Shown: one piece after another, positions 1-7,164 of the stretch | Layout of the letters: the number at the start of each line of letters is the position of its first letter | How positions within the stretch are numbered: the stretch's first letter is position 1 | Origin: JAFLCM01 sp964510955 | GTDB taxonomy: Bacteria; Planctomycetota; Phycisphaerae; Phycisphaerales; UBA1924 | DNA length: 31,152 nt | Direction: 5' to 3' | NCBI GenBank assembly: GCA_964510955.1 | Contig: CAZEDW010000044.1 | Coordinates: 1 to 31,152, forward strand | The notes under the pieces: model-generated | Seen by the model: the letters and a program-made list of their open reading frames with translations, nothing else | What the model was told of the DNA's origin: nothing | The model's database searches: none | Made by a program: the position numbers and the translations under genes

Positions 1-1690
1 CCGCCGGCGCCGGGCCCAGCGGATCGGCGCCGCACCGCGCGATGCACGCCGGGACCGGCGCGGCCTGGGTCTTCAGCGCCCCAAGCAGCTCGCCCTCGGT
101 CGGCGCCGGTTCCCCGGCGGGCGTGATCGCCACCACGCACGTGCGCGCCGGATCAAACATCGACCGCGCCGCCGCCGACACCATCTCGCCCGTCACCGTC
201 CGCGCCAGCCGCTCGGTCAGCTCCAGTTCCTGGGCCGCCGACAGCAGGGCCCGCTTCATGCTGATGCTCTCGGCGTACTGCTCCGCCAGCGCGTCGGGAG
301 GCAGCGCGGGCTCGCCCTGCGCCCGCCTGCGCGCCTCGGCGATGATCCCCTCGCGCGCCGCGTCGACCTCCGCCTCGGTCAGGCCGTTCTCGCTCACCCC
401 GCGAAGCTGGCCCACCACGCAGCGCAGCATCGCCAGCGCCTCGCCCGGCTTGCCCGACGCCGTCAGCGCCGACAGCGTCAGCGTCCGCAGCAGCCGCGCC
501 GACAGCGCCCGTGTGTTCGTGCCCGCGCCCCCCGCCTCGGCCTGAGCGCCGGCCACCCGCTGGCGCAGCGCCTCCACCGCGATGCGCCGGGTCAGTTCTT
601 CCGCAAACGCGGACCGCGTCGTGACCGCCGGGCCCGGCGCCCGGGTGGTCGACACCTGGATCATGTCAAGGCTCACCCCGCGATCCGGGAAAACCAGCGC
701 GATCGGCCCCGGCGATTCGACGTCGCCCGGGTCTGCCTCCGCCGGGCGCGGCCCCCCCGGCAGCCGCCCGAACGCCTCGCGCACCACCCGCTCGGCCCCG
801 CGCTCATCCACGTCCCCCGCGATCACCACCGCCAGATTCGACGCCCGGTACATCCGGCGGTGAAACGCGCGGACCGTCTCGGCGTTGATGCGCTCGTCCA
901 CCGCGCCGGGACCGAACGGCAGCCGCCGCGCCACCCGCGAGCCGGGCATCATCCTCGGCAGCAGCTCGCCGTTGGCCCGCATCGACACGCTCATCGACGA
1001 GCGCTCCTGCTCACGCAGCTGCGCCGCCATCTTCGGCACCTGCGCGTCGTCGGCGCTGGGGCTGCCCACGATCTCGGCCATCACGCCGACAACCCCCGCC
1101 AACAGCGCCGGGTCCGAAGCCGGCACCGTGATCCCCAGCGACGTCGACTCGAACCCGGTGAACACGCGGAAGTCCTGGTCCGCGCGCACGCCCGCCTTCG
1201 CCAGCGCGCCCGCGAGCGGGCCGTCGCCCGACGCCTCCTCGCGGAACCGAGCCCGGGCAAAGAGCTCCGTCAGCCGCGCCGCCCCGCGCTCCCCGTCGCT
1301 CTCGTCCATCGTCCCGGCGTCAACACGCACGCTCACCGCCACCCGCGCGGGCGCGCCCGCGGGCGAGGGCTGACGCACCACCACATACCGCGCCCCGTTC
1401 CCCAGAACCCCCTGCACCAGCGCCGGGTTGTCCGCCAGAGGCTGCCGTGCCACCGCCGGGCCCGCGATGAAAACCCACAACGCCGCCGCGATCACGACCA
1501 GGAACCCCCCGCGCCGCCCGACCGCGCCGCCCGCCCCGCTCGGGCGGACCCCGTCACCCCGGGCCGCACCCCGTAGCCCCCCAGCCAGCCGTGCAATCAG
1601 CCCCCGTCCCCGACCGGGGCCCTTCAACGGCGCACCGCCGGCGATCAGACCAAACCAGACTCCAAGATTTCTCCACATCGCAACGACCAT
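1..1690 (-). CDS. M16-family peptidase homologue, probably non-catalytic (partial, C-terminus outside window)
   Basis: About 563 codons are open from ATG at 1690 to the window edge. GAGG lies 8 nt before this ATG. A basic N-terminal stretch of about 60 residues precedes a hydrophobic segment (residues 62-82, ending AVARQ) that looks like a signal peptide or anchor, so the protein is probably exported. The M16 fold is supported by the block ETVRAFHRRMYRASNLAVVI followed by AGDVD, the usual FYKRWYRP..GD pattern, and by a second M16-like half further on. The zinc motif HxxEH of active M16 enzymes aligns to R139-L-T-E142-L143: both histidines are replaced and the glutamate is kept. It may be the inactive partner of an active subunit, or catalysis may lie beyond the window. 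It is divergent from the gene at 1800. A later start at 1678 is possible. Confidence 0.8.
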   Translation of the reverse strand, partial: MVVAMWRNLGVWFGLIAGGAPLKGPGRGRGLIARLAGGLRGAARGDGVRPSGAGGAVGRRGGFLVVIAAALWVFIAGPAVARQPLADNPALVQGVLGNGARYVVVRQPSPAGAPARVAVSVRVDAGTMDESDGERGAARLTELFARARFREEASGDGPLAGALAKAGVRADQDFRVFTGFESTSLGITVPASDPALLAGVVGVMAEIVGSPSADDAQVPKMAAQLREQERSSMSVSMRANGELLPRMMPGSRVARRLPFGPGAVDERINAETVRAFHRRMYRASNLAVVIAGDVDERGAERVVREAFGRLPGGPRPAEADPGDVESPGPIALVFPDRGVSLDMIQVSTTRAPGPAVTTRSAFAEELTRRIAVEALRQRVAGAQAEAGGAGTNTRALSARLLRTLTLSALTASGKPGEALAMLRCVVGQLRGVSENGLTEAEVDAAREGIIAEARRRAQGEPALPPDALAEQYAESISMKRALLSAAQELELTERLARTVTGEMVSAAARSMFDPARTCVVAITPAGEPAPTEGELLGALKTQAAPVPACIARCGADPLGPAPA

Positions 1691-1799
1691 TCTCGCCTCA
1701 TACCGCTCCAGGCCCTCGGGGTTGCCGCAGCGTAGCGCACCTGATAACCCTTTGCATCCCCGGCCCGTCGCCTCCCGATCCGGTCCCCGCACCCAAGCC

Positions 1800-2612
1800 A
1801 TGACCCCAGCCCACGCAGCCCCCGCGGATCAGAGCCGCGACACATACAGCACCAAGGCGCTCCTCGCCTGCGCGCTGGCTGTCGGCAGCACCCTCGTCTG
1901 CCTTGCTTCGATCGTCCTGACCGCCCTCGGCGCGGGCTGGGCGGCGCTGGTCATCATCGCCCTGCCCGTCGCCGGAGGCCTCGCCGTGACGCTCGCGTGG
2001 CGGGCCATGCGCGAGATCCGCGCCTCGGCGGGCCGGCTGCAGGGCCGCGCCCCCGCGCTCGTCGGCATGTTCCTGGGCCTGCTGAGCGCCGTCATGCAGG
2101 GCTCGTTCGGCGTCGGCGCGCTCCTGGTCTACTCGGCCTACCCCGGCACGCTCCGCCCCGTCGCCGCCCGCCTCTTCGTGGCCCTCGACCGCGACGAGCC
2201 CGCCTCGGCGGCCATGTTCATCTCCACCTCCACCCAGGCGCCCGGCGTCGACCGCCAGAAGCGCATCGCCGCCGCGCTCCGCGACCGGTTCGGCAAGTGC
2301 CTGGGAGCGGAGTTCGACCTGTCGCTCGTCCTCGAGAGCCGCCGCTTCGCCTCCGCCATCAAGGTCACCGGCGCCGTCCCCACGGCGGAGAACCTCCGCC
2401 CTGTGCGCCTGGTCTACGAGCGCCGCAAGGTGCTCGCCTTGCTCTGGCTCGACAACGTCGCGCTCTCCAACGACACTGTCCGCGTTCTGGACGCCCTCAT
2501 CGTCACCGACCCCGGAGGTCCGGCCACCCCGCCGGAGGTCATCGCGTTCGCCCCCGACGGGCCCGCAACCAGGTTCGCCGCCGCAACCCAGTTCCGGCTC
2601 GTCGAGCCCTAG
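1800..2612 (+). CDS. DUF4190-like membrane protein, unknown function
   Basis: 270 residues from ATG 1800. Three hydrophobic segments are visible at about residues 18-40, 44-65 and 80-105. They are followed by a soluble region of about 165 residues that contains a mixed alpha/beta-looking stretch with no motif I recognise. The arrangement of two adjacent membrane helices, a short basic loop (WRAMREIRASAGRLQGRAPA) and a third helix resembles DUF4190-type planctomycete proteins; this is pattern recognition, not an alignment. The frame is open further upstream to 1428, but that part is antisense to the M16 gene and has Pro/Arg-rich shadow composition, so ATG 1800 is preferred. No clear Shine-Dalgarno sequence precedes it. 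The gene is followed after 66 nt by a transporter on the same strand and could be co-transcribed with it. Confidence 0.72.
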   Translation: MTPAHAAPADQSRDTYSTKALLACALAVGSTLVCLASIVLTALGAGWAALVIIALPVAGGLAVTLAWRAMREIRASAGRLQGRAPALVGMFLGLLSAVMQGSFGVGALLVYSAYPGTLRPVAARLFVALDRDEPASAAMFISTSTQAPGVDRQKRIAAALRDRFGKCLGAEFDLSLVLESRRFASAIKVTGAVPTAENLRPVRLVYERRKVLALLWLDNVALSNDTVRVLDALIVTDPGGPATPPEVIAFAPDGPATRFAAATQFRLVEP

Positions 2613-2678
2613 CAAGCCCTCCCGCCGCCGCGGCTCCGTTCTCCTTCGCCACGCTCCCACCCGAGTTCCACCTCACGC

Positions 2679-4010
2679 GTGCCCCTCTCCCGCCGCCTCA
2701 ACCCCTTCGCCTCGCTGCCCAACGCCAAGCAGGTCTGGGCGTGGGGCATGTACGACCTGGCCCACCAGTCGTTCACGTTGCTCATCACCACCATCTTCTA
2801 CGCACCCTACTTCCAGAAAATCGTGGTCGAGAACAACGAAGCGCGCGGCACCGAGTTGTGGGGCTACGCCTTCGGCATCACCAGCGTGATCACGGTGTTC
2901 ACCAGCCCGCTGCTGGGCGCGATGGCGGATTTCTCCGGGAAGAAGAAGCAGTTCTTGATCGCCACGGGCCTGGGCTGCTCGTTGTTCACCTGCGCCCTGG
3001 CGTTCACCGGCCCGGGCACGGTGGTGCTGGCGATGGCGCTCTACGTCGCGGCCTGCTGGTTCTACATGGCGGGCGACAACTTCGTCGCCGCTTTCCTGCC
3101 CGAGCTGTCCACCCGTGAGACCGTCGGGCGCGTCAGCGCCATCGGATGGACGATGGGCTACATCGGCGCGCTGCTGTGCGTGCCGCTCGGGGCCGTGATC
3201 CTCTGGCTCTTCGCCGACGCCGGCGGCGCGCCGACGCGCACGGGATTGAAGGCCGTCTTCGTCTTCGCCGGCCTGTGGTTCCTGGCCAACATGGTCCCCA
3301 CCATGCTGCTCATCAAGGAGCGCAAACGCCCCGAGCCCCTCCCGCCGGGGCACTCGCTGCTGGGCATCGGTTTCTCGCGCCTTTGGCAGACGGCCAAAGA
3401 GATCAGCCATTTCCGCCAGATCGCCGTGTTTTTCGCGGTCTTCCTGGTCTACTCCTGCGGCGTTCAGACCTTTATCGTGTTCGCGGGCGTGCTGGCGAAG
3501 AAGTACATCGAGGACACCGCCAGCTTTCTGCTGCTCATCTGGGGCCTGGCCGCCGTCTCGGGCGTGGCGGCGTTCGGCGCCGGCGCCGTGCAGGATCGCA
3601 TCGGCCACCGCGCCACCGTATGCATCGCCCTGGGCGTGTGGCTGGCCACCTCCCTCGGCGCCGCCGCCCTCCCCGCCGAGGTCCAGCCCGGCGCCGCCCC
3701 GCCGTGGTACCTCTGGCCCGTGGGCATCGGCATCGGCATCGGCCTGGGCGCCATCGGCACCGCCAGCCGCGCCCTGGTGGGCATCATGACCCCCGAGTCC
3801 AAGACCGCCGAGTTCTTCGGCATGTGGGGCCTCTCCCTCAAAGGCGCCGGCGCCATCGGCCCGCCCATCTACGGCCTCGCCGCCCACCACCTCGGCCAGC
3901 AGCCCGCGCTGCTGCTGGTCGCCGGCTTCTTCGTTCTCGGGCTGCTCGGAATGCTGATGGTCAACCCCAAGGCGGGCCAGGAAGCCGCCGAAGCGTTCGA
4001 GCGCCGCTGA
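2679..4010 (+). CDS. MFS transporter of the UMF1 (ATG22-like) type
   Basis: 443 residues from GTG 2679. The sequence is hydrophobic throughout and consistent with about 12 membrane helices. Near the N-terminus it has the UMF1-family pattern VWAWGMYDLAHQSF (usual form W.lYDwAns.f), then LWGYAFGITS, and an MFS motif A-like loop, GAMADFSGKKKQ, between helices 2 and 3. The second half has the usual repeated MFS architecture, including a loop GAGAVQDRIGHR after helix 8. The substrate cannot be told from sequence; bacterial UMF1 members are mostly uncharacterised, while the yeast relative Atg22 exports amino acids from the vacuole. It acts in the cytoplasmic membrane. No ATG is available near the start, and the preceding 66 nt hold no strong ribosome binding site, so the exact start is uncertain. 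Confidence 0.88.
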   Translation: MPLSRRLNPFASLPNAKQVWAWGMYDLAHQSFTLLITTIFYAPYFQKIVVENNEARGTELWGYAFGITSVITVFTSPLLGAMADFSGKKKQFLIATGLGCSLFTCALAFTGPGTVVLAMALYVAACWFYMAGDNFVAAFLPELSTRETVGRVSAIGWTMGYIGALLCVPLGAVILWLFADAGGAPTRTGLKAVFVFAGLWFLANMVPTMLLIKERKRPEPLPPGHSLLGIGFSRLWQTAKEISHFRQIAVFFAVFLVYSCGVQTFIVFAGVLAKKYIEDTASFLLLIWGLAAVSGVAAFGAGAVQDRIGHRATVCIALGVWLATSLGAAALPAEVQPGAAPPWYLWPVGIGIGIGLGAIGTASRALVGIMTPESKTAEFFGMWGLSLKGAGAIGPPIYGLAAHHLGQQPALLLVAGFFVLGLLGMLMVNPKAGQEAAEAFERR

Positions 4011-4382
4011 AGATCGCCTGCTGGACGGGCGGAATCGTGAACAGTGGACGGTGGACCTCTGGATCACAGTTCCGGATGCCCACTGCCCACCGCCCACCGC
4101 CCACCGCCCCAGCCTCGTGGTGATCGCTCCGTCTGAGAACCCGCAACCGCGCCGACGCGCCCGTGTCGCCCAACAGAATTCCGGCGTTTCGCGTCCCGCC
4201 CGCCAAAGTCACCCGCTCAGGGGGTCGATGCACCACACCCACGGCGGACGCCGCGCCCCCGCGACGGGGCACGCCGGTCGCCGTCCCAACCCATGGCACC
4301 CAGAGCGTGCGCCCGGCCCCGCCGTGCGGTGTTGTGCGCGCCCGCCGCAAATGACTGCCCCGCAGTCGAAAGAGCAAGCTCC
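4011..4382. other. 372-nt intergenic region with a heptamer repeat cluster
   Basis: No convincing gene is visible between the transporter and the Asn-rich gene. The first 100 nt hold a cluster of short heptamer repeats on opposite strands (listed separately at 4043-4105). The remaining 270 nt are G+C-rich without an obvious sigma-70 promoter. The stretch just before the next start codon (AAAGAGCAAGCTCC) has only a weak purine-rich ribosome binding site. Reading frames crossing this segment are short and Arg/Pro/Ala-rich, as expected of non-coding G+C-rich DNA. Confidence 0.6.
4043..4105. repeat. Inverted clusters of a degenerate heptamer [AG]GTGG[AG]C
   Basis: Two adjacent heptamers AGTGGAC and GGTGGAC occupy 4043-4056. 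Four heptamers of the complementary sense (GCCCACT, then GCCCACC three times) occupy 4078-4105. Read on the minus strand, all six fit [AG]GTGG[AG]C. The two clusters face each other across 21 nt, so the transcript could fold into an imperfect hairpin just after the transporter stop codon. The loop is long and there is no T-tract, so it is not a classic terminator. Confidence 0.75.
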
Positions 4383-5036
4383 ATGAACAACACCTTCCCC
4401 TTCACCAACACCTGCAACACCTTCAACCCCACCACCAGCTGGTTCAACCCGTTCAATCAGAGCACGCCCTTCTACGGCTACAACCCCTTCACCGGCTACA
4501 CCCCCGGCGCCTTCAGCCCCTTCGCCTACTCCAACACCTTCAACCCCTACCAGAACTTCACCCAGCCCTCCGCTTGGTACAACAACTCCTACGCCAACAC
4601 CGTCAACCCCTGGTTCAACAACAACGTCACCAACCCCTACAACACCTGGTTCACCAACTGGACCAACACCTACGGCATGAACACCGCTTGGCAGCCGTTC
4701 AACGCCAACAGCTTCTACCAGCCCACCAGCTTCTGGGGCTACCAGAACACCAGCCCGCTCAACTGGTTCACCGGCAATACCTACGCCAACACGCCGTGGA
4801 ACGGCTTCGTCCCGACCACGCCGTGGTCGTTCTTCAACCCCTTCTCGGGCCAGAACTTCGCTCAGCCGCCCTTCTCGGGGACCCAGGGCAACACCAACGG
4901 CGCGTACCCCTTCAACGGCTACGCCCCCTCGGTCGGACCCAACTTCGCCAACACCAACGGCCGCGTGCAGGGCCAGCCCGGCGTGAACCCCGTGACCGGC
5001 TACGCCGGCCCGCAGGTCTGCCGCGACGCGGCGTAA
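4383..5036 (+). CDS. Asn/Phe/Pro/Thr-rich low-complexity protein, unknown function
   Basis: 217 residues from ATG 4383, with extreme composition: 39 asparagines (18%), about ten tryptophans and many Phe, Tyr, Thr, Pro and Gly. There are almost no charged residues (two Arg and one Asp, all in the last 30 residues) and no Lys, Glu or His. Loosely repeated NPF/NTF/NPY and PWN/NWF motifs run throughout. There is no signal peptide, membrane helix or known domain. Codon use is uniform (AAC, TTC, TAC, ACC) and the frame is free of stops, whereas the overlapping frames give Gln/His/Arg-rich shadows, which supports real coding. A strong terminator follows at 5132-5166. Prion-like or condensate-forming proteins and structural or coat proteins have this kind of composition, but no function can be assigned. 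The frame is open back to 4293, but composition changes sharply at 4383. Confidence 0.75.
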   Translation: MNNTFPFTNTCNTFNPTTSWFNPFNQSTPFYGYNPFTGYTPGAFSPFAYSNTFNPYQNFTQPSAWYNNSYANTVNPWFNNNVTNPYNTWFTNWTNTYGMNTAWQPFNANSFYQPTSFWGYQNTSPLNWFTGNTYANTPWNGFVPTTPWSFFNPFSGQNFAQPPFSGTQGNTNGAYPFNGYAPSVGPNFANTNGRVQGQPGVNPVTGYAGPQVCRDAA

Positions 5037-5131
5037 CCCGCCGCTGGTTGCACGCCTGATCTCGCCCGCGCTCCGGCTTCTCCGGCGCACGGGGTCAGCC
5101 GCAACCGCAACCGTCCACCACCACCGGCGAT

Positions 5132-5166
5132 GGCCCGCCCTTCACGGGTGGGCCGTTGCTGTTTTT
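5132..5166 (+). terminator. Intrinsic terminator after the Asn-rich gene
   Basis: The arms GGCCCGCCC (5132-5140) and GGGTGGGCC (5146-5154) pair over 9 bp with one G.U, closing a 5-nt loop TTCAC. They are followed by GTTGCTGTTTTT, which gives a U-rich tail. It lies 96 nt after the stop at 5036 and before the -10-like element of the next gene, so it would insulate the two units. Confidence 0.82.
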
Positions 5167-5189
5167 GCCTTCAATCCCGGGCGGGCTGA

Positions 5190-5195
5190 TACGCT
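5190..5195 (+). promoter_or_regulatory. Putative -10 element for the GT41 gene (leaderless type)
   Basis: TACGCT at 5190-5195 lies 6 nt before the GTG start at 5202. The -35-like TTGCCT at 5165-5170 is 19 nt upstream. No Shine-Dalgarno sequence is present. The spacing places the transcript start at or next to the start codon. Confidence 0.4.
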
Positions 5196-5201
5196 GCCGA
5201 C

Positions 5202-6968
5202 GTGCCCCCGCTCCAGGACATGTTCCGCACCGCCCGCGCGCACCTCGAGCGCGGAAACCACGCCGCGGCGGTGGCCGTCGCCCGCGAGATCGTGCGTCTG
5301 CAGCCGTCCGGTCCCGAGGGCCTGCTGCTGCTGGGCGCCGTGCTTCAGGAGAGCGGCCAGCCCGCCGAGGCCGAGCGGACGCTTCGCCGATTGGCTGAAC
5401 TGGCCCCCGGTTCGCCCGAGGTCCACTACAACCTCGGCAACGCGCTGGTCGATCTGAACCGGCTGACCGATGCCGAGGCCGCCTACCGCAAGGCCGTCGA
5501 CCTCGCTCCCCGCTTCGCCCCCGGGCACTACAACCTCGCCGACTGCCTGCGCCGCCAGAACCGCCTCGACGAGGCCGCCCGCTCGCTCGAGACCGCCATC
5601 GCCTGCGATCCCCGCCTGGCCCGCGCCCACTACAACCTCGGCAACGCGCGCCGCGACCAGGGCCGCGTGCCCGAGGCCGTGCTCAGCTTCGAGCGCGCCA
5701 TCGCGCTGGAGCCCGCCAGCAGCGCCGCCAACACCAACCGGCTGATGGCCCTCAACTACCTCGACACCGACCCCGCCCAGGTCACCGCCGCCCACCGCGC
5801 CTGGGGCGACAAGGTGCAGGCCGCCGCGGGGCCGATCAAGCCGCACAGGAACACCCGCGATCTCAACCGGCGGCTCCGCGTCGGCATCCTTTCCCCCGAC
5901 CTGCGCCAGCACTCCTGCTCGTTCTTCCTCGAACCGCTGCTGGCGAACCTCGACCGCGAGCGCTTCGAGCTCTGCTGCTACCACACCCACCCCACGGAGG
6001 ACGGAGTCTCCGAGCGATTCAAGGGCTACGCCAAGCTCTGGCGCAACCTCGCGAGTGTCCCCGATCAGCAGGCCGACGCCGCCATCCGCGCCGACGTCGT
6101 TGACATTCTCGTCGAGTGCGCCGGTCTGACCGACGGCAACCGCCTGGCCCTCCTCGCCCGCAAGCCTGCCCCCGTCGTCATCACATGGCTCGGCTACCCC
6201 AACACCACCGGCCTCACCCGCGTGGACTGGCGCATCGTCGACGCCCTGAGCGACCCCCCCGGCAGCGAGAGCCTGTGCACCGAGAGGCTGCTCAGAGTCG
6301 AAGCGTGCAACTGGTGCTACCGCCCCTTCGACGCCGCCCCCGAGCCCGCGCCCGCCCCCATCCTCACCCGCGGGCACATCACCTTCGGATCGTTCAACAA
6401 CCTGTCCAAGATCTCAGACCGCTGCGTCGCCCTGTGGGCCCGGGTTCTGCGCGAGGTCCCCGGCTCGCGGCTGCTGGTCAAGAACAGTTGGATGGGCGAC
6501 CCCGGCACCCGCGAACACCTGCGATCGCGTTTCGGGGCCGCGGGGGTCGATCCCGCCCGCCTCGACACCCCCTCCTTTGTCCCAGGGTTCGCCCCCCACC
6601 TGGCCTCGTACGCGCAGATCGATGTCCAGCTCGACACCTTCCCCTACCACGGCACCACGACGACCTGCGAGTCGCTCTGGCAGGGGGTCCCGGTCTTGAC
6701 CCTGCTCGGGCGTTGCCACGCCGCCCGGGTGGGCGCCAGTCTGCTCAACGCCGTGGGGCTGCCGGAGTTCGCCCGCGGCTCGGAGGACGAGCTCGTCAAG
6801 CTCGCCCAGTCGCTGGCGAGTTCCCCCGAGCGTCTGGCCACGGTGCGCTCGGGCCTTCGGGGTCGGATGGTCACCTCGCCTCTTCGCGATGAAAAGGGAT
6901 TCGCCGGGCGTTTTGCCCAAGCCCTTTCCCACGCGTGGCGGGCCTGGTGTGAACGCCCGGGGGCGTGA
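5202..6968 (+). CDS. TPR protein with GT41 (OGT/SPINDLY-like) glycosyltransferase domain
   Basis: 588 residues from GTG 5202; ATG 5220 is an alternative. Residues 1-170 form five 34-residue tetratricopeptide repeats with the usual YNLGNAL and A..P signatures. Residues about 195-580 match the bacterial O-GlcNAc-transferase-like GT41 domain. Visible motifs are SPDLRQHS (His237, probably equivalent to the conserved active-site His), ITWLGYPNTTGL, a lysine in SRLLVKNSW (Lys427, likely nucleotide-sugar phosphate contact), DTFPYHGTTTTCESLWQGVP and a C-terminal helix. The family transfers a sugar (GlcNAc or fucose) from a nucleotide sugar to Ser/Thr of proteins, with the TPRs selecting substrates. 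The protein has no signal peptide and so is cytoplasmic. Donor and target cannot be read from sequence. The gene appears monocistronic, flanked by a terminator upstream and 196 nt downstream. Confidence 0.9.
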   Translation: MPPLQDMFRTARAHLERGNHAAAVAVAREIVRLQPSGPEGLLLLGAVLQESGQPAEAERTLRRLAELAPGSPEVHYNLGNALVDLNRLTDAEAAYRKAVDLAPRFAPGHYNLADCLRRQNRLDEAARSLETAIACDPRLARAHYNLGNARRDQGRVPEAVLSFERAIALEPASSAANTNRLMALNYLDTDPAQVTAAHRAWGDKVQAAAGPIKPHRNTRDLNRRLRVGILSPDLRQHSCSFFLEPLLANLDRERFELCCYHTHPTEDGVSERFKGYAKLWRNLASVPDQQADAAIRADVVDILVECAGLTDGNRLALLARKPAPVVITWLGYPNTTGLTRVDWRIVDALSDPPGSESLCTERLLRVEACNWCYRPFDAAPEPAPAPILTRGHITFGSFNNLSKISDRCVALWARVLREVPGSRLLVKNSWMGDPGTREHLRSRFGAAGVDPARLDTPSFVPGFAPHLASYAQIDVQLDTFPYHGTTTTCESLWQGVPVLTLLGRCHAARVGASLLNAVGLPEFARGSEDELVKLAQSLASSPERLATVRSGLRGRMVTSPLRDEKGFAGRFAQALSHAWRAWCERPGA

Positions 6969-7164
6969 ACGGTTCGGCGAGGCGCCCGCCAGCCAATCCG
7001 TGTCGAGTCCGAGCCCGATCAGACCGATAATCAAATCGGAAGACCGCGGTGGTCGCGCGCCCACGGGACAGGTGAAAACCCGCGCGATCCCCCGTAACTC
7101 CTTGTGCGTAAAGCACATACCATTCGCCCCCCGTCCTCCCCCAGAATCGCCCTCGGAGTCCCCG

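Noticed and set aside
7103..7117. Small palindrome TGTGC-GTAAA-GCACA before the LEPR-XLL gene as an operator
   Set aside because: A 5-bp stem is expected by chance at this scale, and no regulator gene is nearby.
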